From: Candidatus Accumulibacter propinquus
GTDB taxonomy: Bacteria; Pseudomonadota; Gammaproteobacteria; Burkholderiales; Rhodocyclaceae
Assembly (NCBI GenBank): GCA_016714935.1
Contig: JADKBU010000029.1
Coordinates: 1 to 58,096, forward strand
DNA: 58,096 nucleotides
Direction: 5' to 3'
Under the pieces are notes generated by a model that was not told the DNA's origin, made no database searches, and was given only the letters and a program-made list of their open reading frames with translations. The position numbers and the translations under genes were made by a program. Every line of letters starts with the position of its first letter. The first letter of the stretch is position 1. Shown here piece after piece: positions 1-10,051 of the stretch.

Positions 1-1010
1 CGTCGAGCAGGTATTGCCCGCGCGAGCCGGACCCAGCGTTCGATTCGACGCGGGCGTAGATCACGCCGTCCGTGCTCAGGATCGCCTTGGCATGCCCGTC
101 GACGGCGTTGCCGTCGGTGTCGGTGATCACGGCCCCCGCCGCGTCGAGCAGCACGACCTTCGGCGACAGCGTGCCGTCGCCCGGTAGCCGCGTGCTCAAC
201 TCGATCACGTTGCCGGCGTTGAACAGGCCGAGGTTGTAGACGTCCTCGTCGGTGTTGCTGCCCTTTCGGCCGCCATCAGCGTTCCGGCCACCGTCGCCGT
301 GCGGTGCCCGTCGCCGTTGGCCAGCGTCAGCGGATTCGCGCCGCCCAGGGTGTCGTTACCGTAGCCGGGTCGGACTCCTGCTGGATCCCCGTGTGCGCTC
401 GACATGCAGTTCATAGGCGCCAGGCGTCGTGCTGGGCCCATAATGACCGACCTGAATGTAATAGACACCGGTTGCCGTCACCGTGTAATGGCTGATCGCC
501 GCGTCGTTGCCCGGGCCGCTGTTGTCGTCCGAAGTAATCCCGCTGCCGCTGCCGTCGCCAAGCCAGAGATACGGGTCCATGTCACTCGCCGGCGTATCGA
601 CGCTCACGGAGATGACATCGCCTTTCTGGAGTTCGAGCCGCCACCAGTCCGGATCGGACCAGTAGTCGCCGCTGGTCGCCGGATCCTGCCGACCCTCCGC
701 ACGACCGATCGCCAGGCCGCTGCCGACCGGATCTTCGGTCAGCGGCGGCGACCGTCGCGGTCAGTAAAGCGTTGTTGTCCGGCTCGTTTTCGTGCAGCAG
801 GGTGGAAGCCGCGGGAAGGACGTCGCCCGACAGGAGCAAGCGGGGTTCGAAGGTCTCGAAATGGATCCGCCGCGCCGGCACGGGTTCTGCCGCCGGCTTT
901 TCCGCCTTGCGGGCGAAAGGCCACGCAACTTTCAGTGCGTCGCGCAGAGCGCTCGCGACCCTCGACAAGCTGGCAGACGGGAGGTCAAAAACAGGAGGAC
1001 GGCGACCCAT
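1..1010 (-). pseudogene. LEPR-XLL surface protein, N-terminal part, frameshifted
   Basis: The first ~45 residues (from ATG at 1010) end in FEPRLLLSGD, which matches the LEPR-XLL motif found near the N-terminus of very large, repetitive, probably exported proteins. After it, in three different frames, come two stretches typical of bacterial pre-peptidase C-terminal (PPC) domains: one reading DPYLWLGDGSGSG ... YYIQVGHYG and one reading NTDEDVYNLGLFNAGN ... VIYARVESNAGSGSRG. To read through them I need a frame change near 740, another near 400 and a third near 275. The gene runs off the left edge. The protein would be extracytoplasmic. Whether the three indels are sequencing errors or real decay cannot be decided here. 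Confidence 0.65.
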
Positions 1011-1297
1011 TTCAGTTCCTTTCCAACGACGACGCCCTGCGGCCGACGCCTGAACCGACCGGAAAGCGATAGACGATCAACAAACTCTGTGAGGGCGTCA
1101 CTGAGGCGGGTTACAACACGTGAAACGCGATCACTCCCCTCCCTCCCAAACGGCTTCCTCTCGACAAGCAGCGCAAAACCGCGCCGAATATCTCACACCC
1201 CTTCTTACAAGCTGCCTACACGAAGCCCAAATCCAGAAAAAAACTTCCCCGAGAAGCGGGTACGCCGCTCCACTCGATCGGCACGGACGTGTCGGCT

Positions 1298-4200
1298 TCA
1301 CGTGTTCGCCAGGGAGCTCGGAGGCAGGCTCGTGTCAGGCGTTTGGCGGACCGCTTCTGTCTGGCTCGACGGCGTGGCTCCCAGGCCTGCCATCAGCACC
1401 TCGCAGCACCGGCCATAGACGCGCAGCGCTTCGGCCATTTCCCCACTCTGCCGCAGACAAACCATGAGGCGCCGGTAGCACGGTTCTGCCAGCGGCTCGA
1501 TCTCGATCGCACGTTGGTAGAGCCTGATTGCCAGGTCCCACTGTTGTCCTGCTTCGAGGCCGCTGCCGACATGCGCAAGCAAAGTCCCCAACCGGTTGCG
1601 CAAACGCTCACGCCGCGACAGGATCCAGGGGCGACAATCCTCGCGTTCAAGGAAGTCCCCGTGGTAAAGGCGCAGGAGGGTTTCGGTCTGGGCCAACTGG
1701 TCGGCAACAGCCGCTTGTCCGGCGCGCCCAAGGCTTTGCTCTGTCCTGCCCAGCAGGCGCTCGAACTGCCAGAGGTCGACCAGCACAAGTGCTTCGTTGA
1801 GGCTGACTCTGCCGCCATCGGTGAGCACCGAGTCCTCGCTGCCGAGTAGTCGTCGCAGGCGCAAGAGATTGGCGTCGAAGGCACCGCGCCCCCCCCTGCA
1901 CTCGGCGTCCGACCACAAACTTTCGATCAATCGGGGTATGGCAATCTGCCGACCGCCGAAGGCGATCAGTGTCTGTAGAAGTTCGATCGGTTTGCCCTGC
2001 TTTTGCCCTGCTGCTGCAACCGCCTTGCCATCGACAACCAGGCTGAAGCGTCCCAGCGTGTAGATCTTCACCGGCCACGGCCAGCAATCAACCGCCACAC
2101 CCGGCGCCTTGAGATAGCGCAAGCGGATCAAGCGACGTGAGTAGTCCGGCTCAATTCCATGTGCGAGGGCAAATGCGCACAAGCGAGCCATCACCGCGGG
2201 GCGGAAGGTGTTGTGATTGACGTAGTCCTGCGACGCACCGATGGCGAAAGCACTCTGCAATGCGCTGGCGCAGCGCTCCTCATCAGCTTCTTCGAGAGCG
2301 AACAGTGCCTCGCACACGTCAGCCTGAAAACACAGGATGCCGCTGCGCATCGACAAGCCGATCTGGCGGCCATGCGCCAGAGCCTCTCTCGCCTCTTCTG
2401 CCCTGCCCACCGCATGCAACGCCTGCGCTTGTGCAAGGCTCCCCAAAGCGTGTTGCTGTGGCCCACCGTATTTACGAACGATGGCGTTGGCTATCTCGAT
2501 ATGCCTGAGCGCAGGAGCACCTTGCTCGGCCAGCAGGTCGGCCAGGCAAACCAGATAGTGATAGTGAGCGACGTCGATCTTGCGTCGTGGGTCAAGGCAT
2601 TTTGCCAGTCGTGCAAGGACCGCTCGACCATTTCCGAGTTCGCCGTTGTTCAGCCAGGCGTAAGCTTGCAGTGCTCCAAGCAGGAAGTCCCACATGCGCA
2701 GGCCGTTCGCATTCGCGAGGCTGCTGCCCTTTTCGGCGGCAGCAGCAGCCTGCTGCATCTCACCATGACTCCAATGCTGCATGGATCTGATCGCCCAGAG
2801 CAGGGTCCCGCTGAAGGGGCCAAGATCTGTATCCGCTGAGGGTTCAATCGCCGTCATCAGGCGGTCAATCTGATCATTCTGGCCGATGCCCACCGTGTAA
2901 TAAAGCTGGAGATTGCAGCCGAGCAGGATACGATCGTTGGGATCATGACAAGATTCGATTACCGACAACAGCCGATCCGCCCAGGCATGGATCGCCGGAT
3001 TTTGTGGTCGGCGGAACAACAGTGCGCCGAACATGCTGGCCGTGAAGCGCCCGGAGAGACTGGCGGTGGGCTCACCGAACTCACTGCGCAAGGATGTCGC
3101 TTCGTCGAGCCAATAGTCGAGTTTGCTGAAATCGGCCCATTCGAGGCAGATGATATCGACTATCGCAGCCCAGTCGAGGAAGGAGCCTTCCCTGACTCCG
3201 TGCGCCCTGAACAGGAGGTAGGCATCGGCAAACCAGGCTTCACCTGACGGTGGGGCAAACGGAAGCAAGGTCGCGCCGCGCCAGTAGGCGAGCCAGGGAT
3301 CGGTCGCCACACGGCCCTCCGGAAGAGCATTCAGCCAGGCAGAAAGAGTCCGTTGCCAACCACGGGCAAGCAAGCTTGCCGCCTGTTCGAAGATCAACCG
3401 CTGCAGATCGTCCCAATGACCACCCGCGATCAGCAGTCTTGCTGCAGCGTCGACATCGCCAGCACTTGCCAAAAGCGTGGCAGCCTGGCGCTCGAGCCGC
3501 TGATACTCGTCCGCAGGCAGGTCCGAGCCGGGCACGCCGGAGCAGGAATTGCCTCAGCAAGGGATGAAACTCGTAATGTGGATCGCGACCACCGTGCACG
3601 GCGGTGAAAATGCTGTCACTGTGCATGGCTTCGAGAATGCGGATGGCGTCGCCATTGTTACCGAGAGAGACGGCCATCGCTGGAGACATTCGGGGCAGGT
3701 GGGCCACCCTGAGCAGAAAACCGCGGACGCCCTCGGACTGGCGGTCGAAGACTTCAGCCGCCAGGTAGTCAAACACTGCGGTGTGACTGGCGACCGCGCC
3801 GTTTGGCACCGATAGAGTATCGGGATCTTCAATTTGCGAGAGCAGTTTCAGACCGGCAGGCCAGCCACCAGTCAGCCGGTGAACCTTGCGCATTTGCTCG
3901 ATGCTGCGACAACGGCCCTCGGGAGCGATAAGCCGCTGCACGAGAAAGGACTCATCTTCGGCAAACAGCAGTTCGTTCGGGTCGATGGCGGCCAGACCAT
4001 CGCTGACCCGAAGGCGCGAAAAATCGCTTGGTGGCCGAGTTCGGCTGGCAATGAGCAGGCGAATATGTTCTGGCGCCTCTCGTATCGCCGTCCGCAACAG
4101 TTGGCGAAACTCGGCCGAGGAAAGCGCCTCCTGTGTGTTGTCCATCACCAGAATCTGCAGTGTACTCAGCCCGTCGTAGAACGCAGAGAAAAAGTGGCGG

Positions 4201-4538
4201 AGATAAGAAGCCAGATCAGGAACCTGCACCGGGCCAAGCAACAAAAGCTCGCTACCGGGCTGCGGCGCAAGACGGCGCGCGGCAACTTCGAGGAAATGGC
4301 AGCAAACAACCGGATCAGTGTCGCCACCGTCCACCTGGTACCAGAGGGCCCGCAACTTTCGGGCTTCGAGATAGCTCGCAATGAGCGCGGTTTTCCCGGC
4401 CCGGGAGGCCTTGGCCCACACAGCAGGATGTTCAAGGCCTTCGTCCAGACGCCTATACAGACGCTCGCGTGGATGCACGCGCGCGAGACGCGGTCGGCCA
4501 AACTTCGCCAAGCCTGGTGATCTCCCCCTGACCAGCAT
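1298..4538 (-). CDS. MalT/SARP-like transcriptional activator (STAND ATPase + winged helix + BTAD), one frameshift
   Basis: A roughly 1080-residue regulator broken by one frame change near 3540. The N-terminal part (ATG at 4538) has a P-loop, SRAGKTAL at about residue 45, a Walker B-like LVMDNT, and the text of a MalT-type NTPase module (RLTGGWPAGLKLL, EFHPLLRQFL). After the frame change the protein continues as TPR-like helices. Near residue 825 comes an OmpR-type winged helix (VKIYTLGRFSLVVDGK) and then a bacterial transcriptional activation domain (DLWQFERLL ... CYRRLMVCLRQSGE). This order, NTPase-TPR-wHTH-BTAD, fits signal-sensing activators of the AfsR/MalT superfamily. Its target is unknown. 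The only adjacent gene downstream is the broken LEPR-XLL gene, which it could control (inference). Joining the two halves needs a single base, so a sequencing error is possible. Confidence 0.7.
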
Positions 4539-5296
4539 GCGATTCTCGCTCTTGTTGCTGCGCCGGCATCGGTAGCCCGAGGCACAAGCACAGGATAGCC
4601 ATGCTACGAAGATAACATTTGAGCAGATTGAGAACAAGAAGACGGGCCGGCATTCGCGGCGGCGCAGGCGAAGCCATGGGCAGGGATGCTATGGATCAGG
4701 TCTCGGCTCTCGCTGGTGATCTTCAATAGCCAAGAGCCGACAATGACAAACGAGCTTGCCTGGCAAATCAAACAGACGCCAGCGCACGCTGACTGCTTGA
4801 TGGCGTTGCCAACCCTCGCCGAGAGCGCATGCTTGAAAGTACAAAGGAGATTGTGTGATGCCGCCGATGCGAAATAAGGCGGCATTGACGGCAAACTGCA
4901 CACAGGGATGCGCTGTATGCCAACGGTCATTGCAGTTGCAGCCGACGCGGATGATGAAAGAAGACCCGGTTTGGAGGTAGCGGGTAGAGGTCGCACAATT
5001 TTATTGCGGCTCGATCCCGCAAGCTAACGTGACCCGCTGTACCCACTCGTTCTATGGATTGCTGCCTTCGCCACGAGTTCGCCTGGACGAATTCACACTC
5101 CAGGTTGACGGTGCGCGATCCTTGCGTGTGAAATCGTCGGACGATTCGCATGTTTCTGCAGCACCAGCGTTTAACACACGAACTTCCCCTCGCCTTGCAG
5201 GTCTGCACCCATTCTTCGAGTCGCTCAGCCAACATGACGCTCAGCTCCTGTCGACCGTCAATGATCGGATTCAAATTGACTGCCGACCAGATCGAT
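4539..5296. other. Gap of ~760 bp without a recognised intact gene
   Basis: I see no convincing intact gene. On the minus strand at about 5240-5180 a short stretch reads MLAERLEEWVQTCKARG, which resembles the linker near the C-terminus of Rpn/YhgA-type recombination-promoting nucleases, and then homology stops. It may be a remnant of such a gene. The rest shows no motif, repeat or RNA gene that I can name. Confidence 0.35.
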
Positions 5297-6145
5297 TCAG
5301 CCCGGCACGCCCACGCCGAGCAGGGCCATCGCATCGCTGTCAACGATCGCGATGCCGAGCCGCTTGCAGAAGCGACGCTCCTTGTCGTTTGCTTCGGCGA
5401 TCAATGCCCAGCCGGCGAAGTCGGCAGCGGCATCATGGATCAGGTCCGAGAAGACCATTCGCTCGGTGTCGCGATTCAGGCGCATGCCGAGCAGGAGATA
5501 ACGCTTGCCGCGACGACGCGCCTTGATGAACGAGGGAACCGCGAAGCCGCCCATCAGTTCGGTAATGTAGTCGACGTAGTCGGCGTCGGACGCGATGTAA
5601 CTGGGCTGCGGCAAGGGACAACCCATCGGTTTGAAAAGCACCGGCAAACCGGCATCGGCCTGCTCCGGAGCGATGGCACGGTAACTGGCACCATCCGAGA
5701 CGTGCAGGGTGAAACGATAGTCGGTACCGCCGAGGCGAGCGCAACCGAGGACCAGCAGATGTGGGATCCCGGCATAGGAATCGAGCAGTTGCGTGTCGCG
5801 GTTGATGTCGATCACATACGGCGGCCGGATTTTCGCGAGCCAGTCGTGCACCGCCGCGCGCGTCCAGCGCGTGTCGCCGTAGGTGCTGTTGAGAAAGCGT
5901 GTCACTGCGCTGCGGCCGCGCTTGAGTTCGACGTTCATCGCCGCGCGCGGAAACTCGTACATCAGCTTCGGTGCCATCGGGCGCCCGCCGTTCATGGCCA
6001 GGATCAGTTGCTCACTGGTGGCGGGAATACTTCGACCATCGAGTTCCGAGTGTACGTCGGCAAGCACGCGCGGCCCGAGATAAGGAACGATGCCGCCGTC
6101 GGCAGGCCGGACTGCCATTGATCGAAAAAGGTCGCTGGGAATCAT
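5297..6145 (-). CDS. SIR2-like domain protein, 282 aa
   Basis: The protein follows the plan of the SIR2-like family (Pfam SIR2_2 type): IVPYLGPRVL near residue 20 replaces the usual glycine-rich NAD loop, IDINRDTQLLD near 120 corresponds to the TTNYDxxLE motif with the Asn kept, and SDADYVDYI ... RYLLLGMRLNRD near 190-225 matches the conserved tail. At the place where an HG pair is expected there is KPMGC, so the catalytic-type His appears absent. There is no signal peptide, so it should be cytoplasmic. ATG 6145 was chosen because it overlaps the stop of the 41-codon gene upstream; a longer in-frame reading to 6448 has poor composition. Family members act in NAD hydrolysis and defence, but this single-domain version could be a binder only. 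Confidence 0.65.
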   Translation of the reverse strand: MIPSDLFRSMAVRPADGGIVPYLGPRVLADVHSELDGRSIPATSEQLILAMNGGRPMAPKLMYEFPRAAMNVELKRGRSAVTRFLNSTYGDTRWTRAAVHDWLAKIRPPYVIDINRDTQLLDSYAGIPHLLVLGCARLGGTDYRFTLHVSDGASYRAIAPEQADAGLPVLFKPMGCPLPQPSYIASDADYVDYITELMGGFAVPSFIKARRRGKRYLLLGMRLNRDTERMVFSDLIHDAAADFAGWALIAEANDKERRFCKRLGIAIVDSDAMALLGVGVPG

Positions 6146-6267
6146 TGTGCGTACTCGAGTGGATTCACAAGGTCCACGCAAGAAATGCGCCTGCCCTGCG
6201 GACTCGTGCCTGCGGGGGTAGCACCACCCGCAGCCCTTGCCGTTGTCGGCTTTGCGACAAACGCCAT
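6142..6267 (-). CDS. Small 41-aa protein translationally coupled to the SIR2-like gene
   Basis: ATG at 6267 is preceded five bases upstream by a strong ribosome binding site (AGGAGAG). The reading frame runs 41 codons and its TGA overlaps the ATG of the SIR2-like gene (sequence AATGA), a classic coupling arrangement. The product is basic in its first half, rich in Ala, Gly, Thr and Pro, and ends VDLVNPLEYAQ. It has no membrane segment and I do not recognise it. The SIR2-like gene has no good ribosome binding site of its own, so translation of this small gene may drive it. It could be a leader rather than a functional protein. Confidence 0.45.
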   Translation of the reverse strand: MAFVAKPTTARAAGGATPAGTSPQGRRISCVDLVNPLEYAQ

Positions 6268-6524
6268 CACGCTCTCCTGCCGGCCTTGCGAGGTGTTGCT
6301 GGCCAGCACGGCGAAGGCGACCGGAATGCGTCGGTCGCAGCCGCCGCTGCCGCCGTTCCGGAAATGGGAGACGATGCGGTGGACAAAAAAATCCGTTGGC
6401 CAGGAGCAGGGAAAGGCGTAATCTTGCCTGACGCATCAGCGCAGCCATTCCGGTGGAAGTCGGTCATCCAGGACGCGGCTTCAGGAATGACGGGATCGAC
6501 TCACCAGAACGACTGGAACCTGCC

Positions 6525-7034
6525 ATGCCCCCTTCGCACGATAAAATGATCGACGCCAGTCACCTCGACGCGTTCGCGTCCCTGGCCAATACCACTCTCG
6601 ACGGTACGGAGCGTTTGCTGAGCCTCAACCTGCAGGCGGCTCGCTCCTTGCTGTGCGATGCACTGACCCACAGCAAGGCGCTCAGCGAAGCCAGCGACCT
6701 GAACGAGGTGCTGTCGCTCAATGCCGCGTTGAGCCAGCCTTTCTGGAGAAGACGCTCTGGTATTGGCGCCGCTGCTACGAAATCTCCGCTGATACGCAGG
6801 AACAACTGGTCACCACCGGCGACGCCCAACAGTCCGATTTCAGCCAATCGATGAGCACTTTCCTCGACCGGATGGCCAAGTCGTCTCCGGTGGGCTCAGA
6901 GCTTGCCGCGGTGATGGTGAAGTCGGCGATCGCCGCGACCAGTTCGGCATTCGATGCCGCCCAGCGTGATAGCCGAACCACTGGTCGAGATCACCGAAGC
7001 CAGTGCCGCGGCGGTGGCTGATGCCACCGCCTGA
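6525..7034 (+). pseudogene. phaP: Phasin family protein, two frameshifts
   Basis: Read across two frame changes (near 6740 and near 6965), the product is a ~165-residue helical protein that matches granule-associated phasins: ASLANTTLDGTERLLSLNL, SEASDLNEVLSLNAA, then FLDRMAKSSPVGSELAAVM and a tail IAEPLVEITEASAAAVADATA ending at the TGA at 7032-7034. Phasins coat polyhydroxyalkanoate granules. The length is normal once both frames are joined. A one-base loss after CAGCCTTTC explains the first break. The start may be ATG 6525 or ATG 6546; neither has a strong ribosome binding site. Confidence 0.6.
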
Positions 7035-7092
7035 GCCGCTGTCGCTACTCCCAGGCAATTCAGCAAACGCCAACAACTGACCGGTCGCACGG

Positions 7093-8283
7093 CTAGTCGG
7101 GAAGCCTGCCGAGAGCGTTTTCGAGGTCGCTTCTGAGGTCGGCGACATCCTCGATGCCGACGGACAGGCGAACCAGTGAATCGCTGATTCCGAGTTGGGC
7201 GCGTTGCTCTGGAGGAATCGTCGTGTCGCTGATCGCCGGATGTTCGATCAGGCTTTCGACGCCGCCAAGGCTCTCGGCAAGGGTGATCACTTCGGTCGCT
7301 TCGAGGAAGCAACGGGTACCGGCAAGATCGGCAGCGAGTTCGAAAGCAATCATGCCACCGTAGGCGCGCATCTGCCGTCTGGCCAACTGGTGTTGCGGGT
7401 GTGAGGCGAGGCCGGGGTAGATCCGCGGCGCACTCGCGGCTGCCGTTCCAGCCAGGCCGCCAGTTCCTGGGCATTTTCGCAATGCCGCTGCATGCGCAGA
7501 TCAAGCGTCTTGACGCCACGCAGTGCCAGAAAGCAGTCGAAAGGTCCGCTGATCGCACCGACGGCATTCTGCAGAAAGGCGAGCCGCTCGCGCAACGCCG
7601 CATTGCGGGCTTCGCCGCTGACGACCGCGACGCCACCGATGACGTCAGGTGGCCGGTGATGTACCTGGTCGTCGAGTGCAGGACGATGTCGATCCAAGTT
7701 CCAGCGGGCGCTGGATCCATGGCGTGGCAAAGGTGTTGTCGACCACCGAGATGAGTTCGTGCCGCCGACAGAAGGCCGCGAGGGCTTCGAGGTCGGCCAG
7801 TTTTCAGCAGCGGGTTGGTCGGCGTTTCGACAAGCAGCATGCGGGTATCCGGCACGGCAGCGGCCAGCGTTTCGGCATTAGCCAGGTCGACGAAAGTGGC
7901 GCGAAGGCCCGGCGGTGCGCCGGCGCACCCCTTCCAGCAGGCGGTAGTTACCACCGTAGAGGTCGTCGCCGGCGATCACGTGCGCGCCGCTATCGAGCGT
8001 TTCCAGGACGGTGGCGATCGCCGCCAGTCCGGAGGCGAAAGCGAAGCCTGCGCCCGGATTCGAGATCGGCGATGCAGCGCTCGAAGGCCCAGCGGGTGGG
8101 GTTGTGCGAGCGTCCGTAGTCCAGTCCCTTGTGAACACCAGGACTTTGCTGGACTAGGTCGAAGTGGTGCCAGATCGGCGGGATGACGGCGCCGGTGCTG
8201 GGGTCGGGCGATTGCCCGGCGTGGATGACCCGGGTGGCAAAACCATGGCCTTGCCCGGAGCGTGGTTGGTGGTGCATGTGCAT
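7093..8283 (-). pseudogene. Trans-sulfuration PLP enzyme (cystathionine gamma-synthase/lyase family), many frameshifts
   Basis: Pieces in all three minus frames join into a ~395-residue Cys/Met-metabolism PLP enzyme, the normal length. In order: RVIHAGQSPDPSTGAVIPPI (residue ~15), GAGFAFASGLAAI and DDLYGGNYRLLEG, LLVETPTNPLLK, ISVVDNTFATPW, LHSTTRYITGH, FDCFLALRGVKTLDLRMQRH, MIAFELA, and SLGGVESLIEHPA near the end. At least five frame changes are needed, near 8060, 7930, 7800, 7690 and 7420. The cofactor lysine expected in HSTTK is read as Arg (AGG). Such enzymes join or cleave homocysteine/cysteine skeletons, so the gene belongs with the sulfur genes nearby. It is either a dead gene or very poor sequence. 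Confidence 0.7.
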
Positions 8284-8469
8284 GCCTTTTCTGCGATGGG
8301 TTGATGGGGGCGTCGAAGCGGTGCAGCAGGCCCGTAAACAAAGCCGATTGGCGGTGCTGCCGGCGACGGGAGAGGCGACCGAGATTTCCCGGAATTGTGA
8401 CACGACGGTGCCGGGGGCGCGGCCGGATTTCGTCGTGCGGGCCGGAAGACCACGCGCCGCTGATACTCG

Positions 8470-8858
8470 AGGCGGTACCGGCCCGGCAACCTTGGCGAAA
8501 GGCAGGAACATCCGCTGCAGCCGCCGCGACGTACCCACCGCCAGCCCCGTGACGATGCCCAGCGGCGTCGCCAGGGCGAATCCGGGGAGCAGGATGGTCA
8601 GCGGCTGCCCGCCCACAGTTCAGGCAGCGATTCCCTGAGGGCTCTGGCGGTGATCAGTGGCGATGGCAGCAGCGGGTTGTCACCCAGCGGCAGATAGACT
8701 GATGCGACCGACCAGGCAAGCAGAAGCACGACCCAGACGGCTACGCTTTCCAGCGCACGGCCAGGCCAGCCGGGGGCGGCAAGGGGCGGCCCGTCCAATG
8801 CTCCAGACATCGGCTGGGCCGGCAGATCCTGGTTCGCCAGGGCGATATAGTCGCTCAT
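8470..8858 (-). pseudogene. ABC transporter permease fragment (SsuC/TauC-like), truncated and frameshifted
   Basis: ATG 8858 follows AGGAG at good spacing. The first ~87 residues include a membrane segment (AVWVVLLLAWSVASVYLPL) and the typical opening LLPSPLITARALRESLPELW. After a frame change near 8600 the text continues as LPGFALATPLGIVTGLAVGTSRRL ... FAKVAGPVPP and then loses all similarity. A complete permease would be about 250-270 residues; the core with the EAA loop is gone. It sits between the remnant of a binding-protein gene and the broken trans-sulfuration gene. It was probably the inner-membrane part of a sulfonate, taurine or similar importer. Confidence 0.55.
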
Positions 8859-8935
8859 CAGTGGTTCTCCTCGTACTTTCAGGTCGCGGCCGAACAGATG
8901 GATCGGCGCGTCACGACTCGGGCACGTGTCCTGTT

Positions 8936-9040
8936 TCAATCAGCCCTGAGTCGCTGCAGGGTATCCGCCACAGCGTTGCCGAGGCCTGCGACCAGCACGA
9001 GCGCCGCCAGAAGCTGCCGCTGTGTCCTGAAAACGATCAT
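8936..9040 (-). pseudogene. Remnant of an ABC substrate-binding protein (signal peptide only)
   Basis: ATG 9040 is preceded by AGGAGAG. The 34 codons give a basic start, a hydrophobic stretch (LLAALVLVAGL) and a cleavage-like site NAVADTL, then a stop. This looks like the signal peptide of a periplasmic sulfonate-binding protein (SsuA type) whose body has been deleted. It lies just upstream of the permease fragment, in the order expected for ssuA-ssuC. The identification rests mostly on position. Confidence 0.35.
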
Positions 9041-9106
9041 CGTTCTCTCCTGAAGACGTGGAAATTCACAACATGCAGCGTTCGATGGCCGCGCGCCAAC
9101 GACCAC

Positions 9107-10042
9107 TCACTCGCCGCCGTTCTTGTTCTGGATCAATGCCTTGAGGTTGGCTTCGCCGAGGTCTGGGCAGACCTTTTCGATGAACGCCAGGGCGTAGCTG
9201 CGCAGGTAGATTCCCCGCCGAACGGCGAGGCGGGTCGTGCTTTCAGGGAACAGGTGTGGTGCCGGAATCAGCGCCAGGTTGCGGTCCTTGACTGGATCGT
9301 AGGCCATCGAAGCGACGATGCCGACACCGAGATCGAGTTCGACGTAGGTCTTGATCACATCGGCGTCGATCGCCGAAAGCACGATGTCGGGCATCACGCC
9401 GGCGTCGGCAAAGGCCCGGTCGATATGCGTCCGGCCGGTAAACCCCTCGTGATAGGTGATGATCGGATATTCGCCGATCTGTTCCAGAGTCAGTTTCTCG
9501 ACCTGCAGCAAGGGGTGGCCGTGCGGAACGATCAGCGCGTGGTGCCAGCTATAGAAGGGAAAGGTCGCCAGTTCCGGGACCCTGTCCAGGCGCTCGGTAG
9601 CGATGCCGACATCGGCTTCGCCCGACACCAGCTTTTCGGCGATGTCCACCGGACTTCCCTGGTGCAGCGCCAGGTGCACGCGTGGATAGTCGGTCTTGAA
9701 CCACTTGATGATCTGCGGCAGCGCGTAACGCGCCTGGGTGTGGGTGGTGGCCACCACGAAGTGGCCGGTTTCGCGGCTGGCAAACTGATCGGCGATGCGG
9801 CGCAGGTTCTGGGTGTCGAACAGAATGCGGTCGACCACCTCGGCGAGTTCCTTGCCCGGCTCGGTCAACCCCAGCAGACGCTTGCCGCGGCGCACGAAGA
9901 TCTCGATTCCGAGTTCGTCCTCGAGATCCTTGATGTGCTTGCTGACCCCCGGTTGCGAGGTATACAGCGCGTTGGCCACTTCGGTCAGGTTGAAATCCTG
10001 ACGCAGGGTTTCGCGAATGATGCGCAGTTGCTGAAAGTTCAT
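9107..10042 (-). CDS. cysB: CysB-family LysR transcriptional regulator
   Basis: A 311-residue LysR-type regulator. The N-terminal helix-turn-helix is intact (NFQQLRIIRETLRQ, LYTSQPGVSKHIKDLEDELG) and is followed by a full co-inducer domain with the CysB hallmark ATTHTQARYALP near residue 100 and YHEGFTGRTHID near 200. CysB activates sulfate-assimilation genes and responds to O-acetylserine or N-acetylserine. The gene begins nine bases after the cysA stop, so it is probably the last gene of the cysTWA operon and tied to the genes it controls. Length and key residues are normal. Confidence 0.93.
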   Translation of the reverse strand: MNFQQLRIIRETLRQDFNLTEVANALYTSQPGVSKHIKDLEDELGIEIFVRRGKRLLGLTEPGKELAEVVDRILFDTQNLRRIADQFASRETGHFVVATTHTQARYALPQIIKWFKTDYPRVHLALHQGSPVDIAEKLVSGEADVGIATERLDRVPELATFPFYSWHHALIVPHGHPLLQVEKLTLEQIGEYPIITYHEGFTGRTHIDRAFADAGVMPDIVLSAIDADVIKTYVELDLGVGIVASMAYDPVKDRNLALIPAPHLFPESTTRLAVRRGIYLRSYALAFIEKVCPDLGEANLKALIQNKNGGE

Positions 10043-10051
10043 TGCCTTGCT

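Noticed and set aside
5150..6121. Long plus-strand reading opposite the SIR2-like gene
   Set aside because: GC-rich genes often leave long open readings on the other strand; this one has no domain and the minus strand matches a family.
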